A DNA stretch of 64,000 nucleotides. It comes from Paragonimus westermani. Lineage: Eukaryota > Platyhelminthes > Trematoda > Plagiorchiida > Troglotrematidae. The stretch spans positions 25,613 through 89,612 of the forward strand of contig QNGE01003238.1 in assembly GCA_008508345.1 (NCBI GenBank). The letters run 5' to 3'. The first letter of the stretch is position 1. Each line of letters begins with the position of its first letter. Both the position numbers and the translations under genes were made by a program. Positions 60,580-64,000 of this stretch are shown in pieces. The notes beneath the pieces were generated by a model. The model was given only the letters and a program-made list of their open reading frames with translations, ran no database searches and was not told the DNA's origin.

Positions 60580-61340
60580 TTAAAATGGGAGGGATCAGAC
60601 GAAAATTAGTTACGCTCAGAGGAGTGTGTGCTGCAATAGTGCCTGAGTAGGATGACATAGTAGTGAGGTGTGATCCTATAAAACTAGTCTCATTGTTGCA
60701 ACACTTTCGACGGGGGAAGAATGGAATAGAAAAGGACGTTCTCAAAGAAATAGCCCTCCGATCGCTCGGCGATTGTCGCCTCTGGCGTATTATCCTAAAT
60801 GGTCGAAAAACATCCTGAAGTTACTTTGACTACGTCTGTTGTGTGCGGTAATTACCAGAATCACACAGCTCTGTATTAGGCGCTGCTCACACGGGTTAGC
60901 CAAGCTTCTAATTAGCAAATGGTGGTGGCTGTCCAGTTATCCATTCTAGGTGGGGTCCCCAACGAAACCTTAGCTCCTGTTGCCACACAAGTCAGACATT
61001 TTAATTTCGGACTTAAGTCGACTGTTTACGCGGTATAGACCACCCGGAAGAATAAGAAATAATTATATTCCCAACACTGATCTTATTCAGTCACCGTCAG
61101 CTAACTATTCTGTTTCGGCACCCAATTTTTAGTCTTCCGTTTATCACAGTTCGCCATTCTATTCTGACGCCAAAATGACAGGTAAACACTCGGTCTTTTG
61201 AAATCCATACACGTCAGTAGATAGATTAATGAGCTGCTCTGGCGAATTTGGTCGCAAGCCTGAAATTGGACGTTTTTTGTGCGGGTAAGACGCAAATCTA
61301 CGATTCCAATTGGGCTAACTCGAATGAGAGGGAGGAGAGA
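60580..61340 (+). mobile_element. Old RTE-type LINE fragment
   Basis: Diverged copy of 61670-62440. Shared blocks include CAGACGAAAA...AGTTAC.CTCAG, GTGATCCTAT/ACGATCCTAT, GCGTATTATCC, GGTGGGGTCCC and the endonuclease start (GGTAAACA, then AGCTGCTCTGGC, then TCTACGA). It covers the 5' UTR and first part of the endonuclease only, with many indels. It lies directly upstream of, and in the same orientation as, the younger copy. Confidence 0.7.
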
Positions 61341-62032
61341 GTGTGGGTGGTTTTTGATTTCACACTCTACAGCAGTCAAACTCAGGTACATTTTTAGAGG
61401 GCTGTCTGTCCGGACCCTAGTCCCTCAGTGTATGATGATGCTGAAGCTAAACCCTGTAGTAAAGGAACAGTGAAGAACACAGTGAGTTCGAGAGTAGAAC
61501 GAAGTGTACTCGATTACATCGCAGTTACCTGCGAGTTGTTAGTCTCGACACATTGTGTAGTAGTTACTCGACCTATAGTGCTATATTGGTGAGGTAGTCG
61601 GGCTTGTGTACTGTTTTGAGCCGGCGAGCTATGCTGATTAGGTCCTTCCAGGTGCAACCTTGTCACACAGGCCAAAAGGGAGCAGTCAGACGAAAAGCAG
61701 TTACACTCAGGATTGTATGTCGCACTACTGACCGCGTAAGAGTGCTTAGGCAGCGAGGCACGATCCTATTGGCATACAGCAGAACTATTTTTATAGTTGC
61801 GGCACTGCTGTCTTCCGTATCAGGAAGAAGGAGGTTAAAGGTACCCTCAAACAAAGAGCACTCCGATCGCCCAAAGGTTGATCGTGACCGCCGGCGTATT
61901 ATCCAACACGGTTGAAAACATCAAATATCTCTCAAAAGCCCGATGTAGCTTCAAGTACATCCGCTGCGCGTAACAGCATTCAGAATAAGACATTCACTGC
62001 GCCCTCGGGCTAGGCAAGCCCCTCACTGCCAA

Positions 62033-63260
62033 GTGAGTCAGACTCTTGAGTCATTGGCTCCGGGTAGGGTCCTGCAAGAAAACCCTATATCCTGTTGTCT
62101 CGCAGGTCAGACTTTTGAGTCAGAGGCTCGGGGTGGGGTCCCTCAAGTCAACCCCCTTCCGCGGCATAAACGACCGGGAAGTATCAGAAGTTATCGTTCT
62201 CTCAACAGTGACATTACTAACCGACCACGACTTTCTCCTACCGTTTTACCCCCTATTTCTTCTGCCTTCCATGTGCCTTCGGGCGATAATTGTTTTCTGA
62301 GGCCAAGACAACTGGTAAACATTGGCGCCTTCAATGTCCGCACTCTCCGACAAATCGGTCAGCAAGCTGCTCTGGCAAGTACTCTCTCAAGTCTGGAGCT
62401 TGATGTGTGCTGTGTGTCGGAGACGCGAGTCTACGACTCTAGCACAGTTATCCATTTGAGCTCACCTCTAGATAGCTGTCGATCCAAGCGCTTCTGTCTC
62501 AGGGTTTCTGGTGACGCCGAAGCTGAATCTCACGGTCGAGCTGGAGTGGGAATCGCGCTGAGTTCCCGAGCAGAGCAATGTTTGCTCGATTGGATCCCAG
62601 TGAACAGTCGCTTGTGCGCTGTCAGACTCAATACGTCGGTAAAAGTCTGTCGACGCAAATCAGAAAGGCGTTGTGTATTCATTATATCGGCGTACGCTCC
62701 GACGGACAGCTGTCCGGATGCTACCAAGGATGCGTTCTATGACGCCCTCGTTGACCTTCTGAGGCAGTCTAAACACTCAGACATCATCATACTAGCGGGC
62801 GATTTTAATGCTCAGCTTGGTCGTCTTTCTTCGGATGAGAAGCGGCTAGGAGGTATGTTTGGTGTCCGGGCACAACGAACTGACAATGGCGAAAGACTAC
62901 TACAGCTGTTCGCATCCCACGGTCTATATATTTCGAGCACTGTATTCCAACACAGGAAGAAGCACTGTGTTACTTGGAGACCTCCGTGCTTCTCAGCCGT
63001 GGACACAGTTGGATCATATAGCAGTTAGTTACAGGTGGCGCCACTCTGTTAAGGACTGTCGTGCCTTTTGGAGCAACCACCTGGACTCGGACCATGCCGT
63101 TGTGCGTGCCCGTATCGTTCTGTCATTTGCCCAAAGGACTTACACTCGTAACGGCAAAGTGTGTAACTGGCATTCGAACGATGAGGATGTAGAGAGCGTT
63201 TACCAAAAGGCGTTGGTGAAGCAAAGTCAGATGGATGATACTAACGAACAGCGGGAATAA
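62033..63260 (+). pseudogene. RTE endonuclease ORF with frameshift
   Basis: The frame from 62033 reads into the AP-endonuclease fold: NIGAFNVRTL (asparagine motif), CCVSETRVY (glutamate motif), FIISAYAPTD, and IILAGDFNAQLG (GDFN motif). A one-base shift near 62988-62996 ends that frame at 63028. The continuation in another frame gives QLDHIAVSYRWR and LDSDHAVVRARI, the terminal aspartate-histidine (SDH) motif. All catalytic motifs are therefore present but in two frames. The protein would nick target DNA for priming. The true start codon is uncertain; sequence before about NIGAFNV lacks a recognised domain. Confidence 0.85.
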
Positions 63261-63272
63261 ATTGCCAGAGTT

Positions 63273-63750
63273 ATGGAAGCGTGCTGTGAACAGGCATGCT
63301 CCGAAGGAGCTGTTCAGTTTCGACAGATCTGGATTTCCGTCACGTCGATAAATCTTATGAACAAGCGTCGCTCTATCCCATCTGGCTCTGAATATGATGA
63401 CGACAGTCGAGAACTTAAACGCATGCTGACTAAAAGCTTGCGCAAAGACCGTGAGCATTACCTGGTCCAACAATCGAAAGAGATGGAAAAAGCCTTTTTA
63501 TCTGGGAATAGCAGAAGGCTTTTTTCCCTGATCCGTGGTTGTACTGGCCGCCAAGTCGGTGCAAATGAGACCATATGTGAAAAAGATGGTACATTTATCA
63601 CCAACCAGTCGCGCCGACTTCACAGGTAGGCTGAATATTTTGAAGAACAGTTCAGATGGTCTCAACCGTATCATGTGGACGACGGAACTCGGTGTGGTCA
63701 GCATTCCAGACGGTCCTCCGTCGGAAGCAGAAGTGATCCTGGAAACGTGA
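63273..63750 (+). pseudogene. RTE linker and start of RT region, disrupted
   Basis: MEACCEQACSEGAVQF, then RELKRMLTKSLRKDREHYL, RRLFSLIRGCTGR and DGTFITNQSRRL are typical of the helical linker between endonuclease and RT in RTE proteins. A stop and frame change follow near 63627. A second frame ends in IPDGPPSEAEVILE, the usual lead-in to the RT fingers, and the sequence then jumps back into a second linker copy. Confidence 0.7.
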
Positions 63751-63990
63751 GCTGACTAAATGCTTGCGCAAAGACCGTGAGCACTGATTGGTTTAACAAT
63801 CGAAAGAGATGGAAAAAGACTTTTTATCTTGGAATAGCGGAAAGAGTTTTTTCCCGATCCGTGGTTGTACTGACTGTCGAGTCGGTGTAAGTGAGACCAT
63901 ATGTGAAAAAGATGCTTCAATTATCACCAGCCAGTCGCGCCAACTTGACCGCTGGGCTGAACATTTTGAAGAGCAGTTCAGTTGGCCTCA
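63750..63990 (+). repeat. Second copy of the RTE linker segment
   Basis: Repeats 63424-63663 in the same orientation with scattered substitutions, so it is not a recent perfect duplication. It runs through GACCGCTGGGCTGAACATTTTGAAGAGCAG, in frames interrupted by stops. It may be a separate insertion of the same LINE family or an assembly join of two copies. Confidence 0.8.
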
Positions 63991-64000
63991 ACCAGATCAT

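Larger units (their letters stand above)
61600..64000 (+). mobile_element. RTE-type non-LTR retrotransposon, runs off the window
   Basis: A 5' untranslated part (61600-62030), an AP-type endonuclease ORF, a linker and the very start of the RT region are visible. Within the 5' part a unit of about 67 bases is repeated head-to-tail (about 62036-62104 and 62105-62170; each begins GTCAGACT.TTGAGTCA). RTE elements encode endonuclease plus RT and move by target-primed reverse transcription. The element continues past 64000, so the RT state is unknown. An internal duplication (63424-63663 and 63750-63990) marks this copy as rearranged. Confidence 0.85.

Noticed and set aside
1..64000. CRISPR arrays, operons or prokaryotic signals
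   Set aside because: No regularly spaced direct repeats or compact gene clusters; splice signals, SINEs and LINEs show a eukaryotic genome.

Overview
The window is eukaryotic. Genes are sparse, introns are large, and interspersed repeats are dense. The repeats point to a parasitic flatworm, most likely a digenean trematode: Penelope-like elements (PLEs) with GIY-YIG endonucleases, RTE-type LINEs, tRNA-headed SINEs, and SINE-like repeats carrying hammerhead ribozyme motifs like the schistosome alpha family. I cannot name the species. One assembly gap lies at 2075-2596.

Only one convincing host gene is visible. It is a KCTD1/KCTD15-type BTB protein on the minus strand, coded by two exons (17143-17999 and 7505-8321) with an 8.8 kb intron that splits the BTB domain. 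A second host-like remnant, a universal-stress-protein-like sequence, lies at 42175-42670 (minus) and carries a frameshift.

Mobile DNA, left to right: a small PLE fragment with 48-bp inverted arms (4526-5374); a long repeat present as an inverted pair (10619-11113 and 34168-34740); an inverted pair of tRNA-derived SINEs (28864-29292) and a third copy at 40.5 kb; a worn LTR-retrotransposon integrase tail with a candidate LTR (37.9-38.6 kb); one PLE inserted inside another (45071-47713); a non-LTR reverse transcriptase relic (about 52.8 kb); and two RTE-type copies at the right end (60580-61340 and 61600-64000), the last running off the window.

The most interesting signal is a dispersed family sharing the layout CUGANGA, 14 nt, GAAA, CUCGAG, UC. 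It is a hammerhead ribozyme with an unusually short palindromic helix III. One copy (36657-36701) has an intact core and pairable helices. Relics lie near 1.65, 4.2, 25.7, 30.2 and 57.0 kb, the last as a head-to-head pair. Two copies still have a tRNA-like pol III head just upstream. A further copy is cut by the assembly gap.

The rest is intergenic or intronic sequence in which I see no supportable gene. All domain calls are by eye from translated sequence; no database search was possible.
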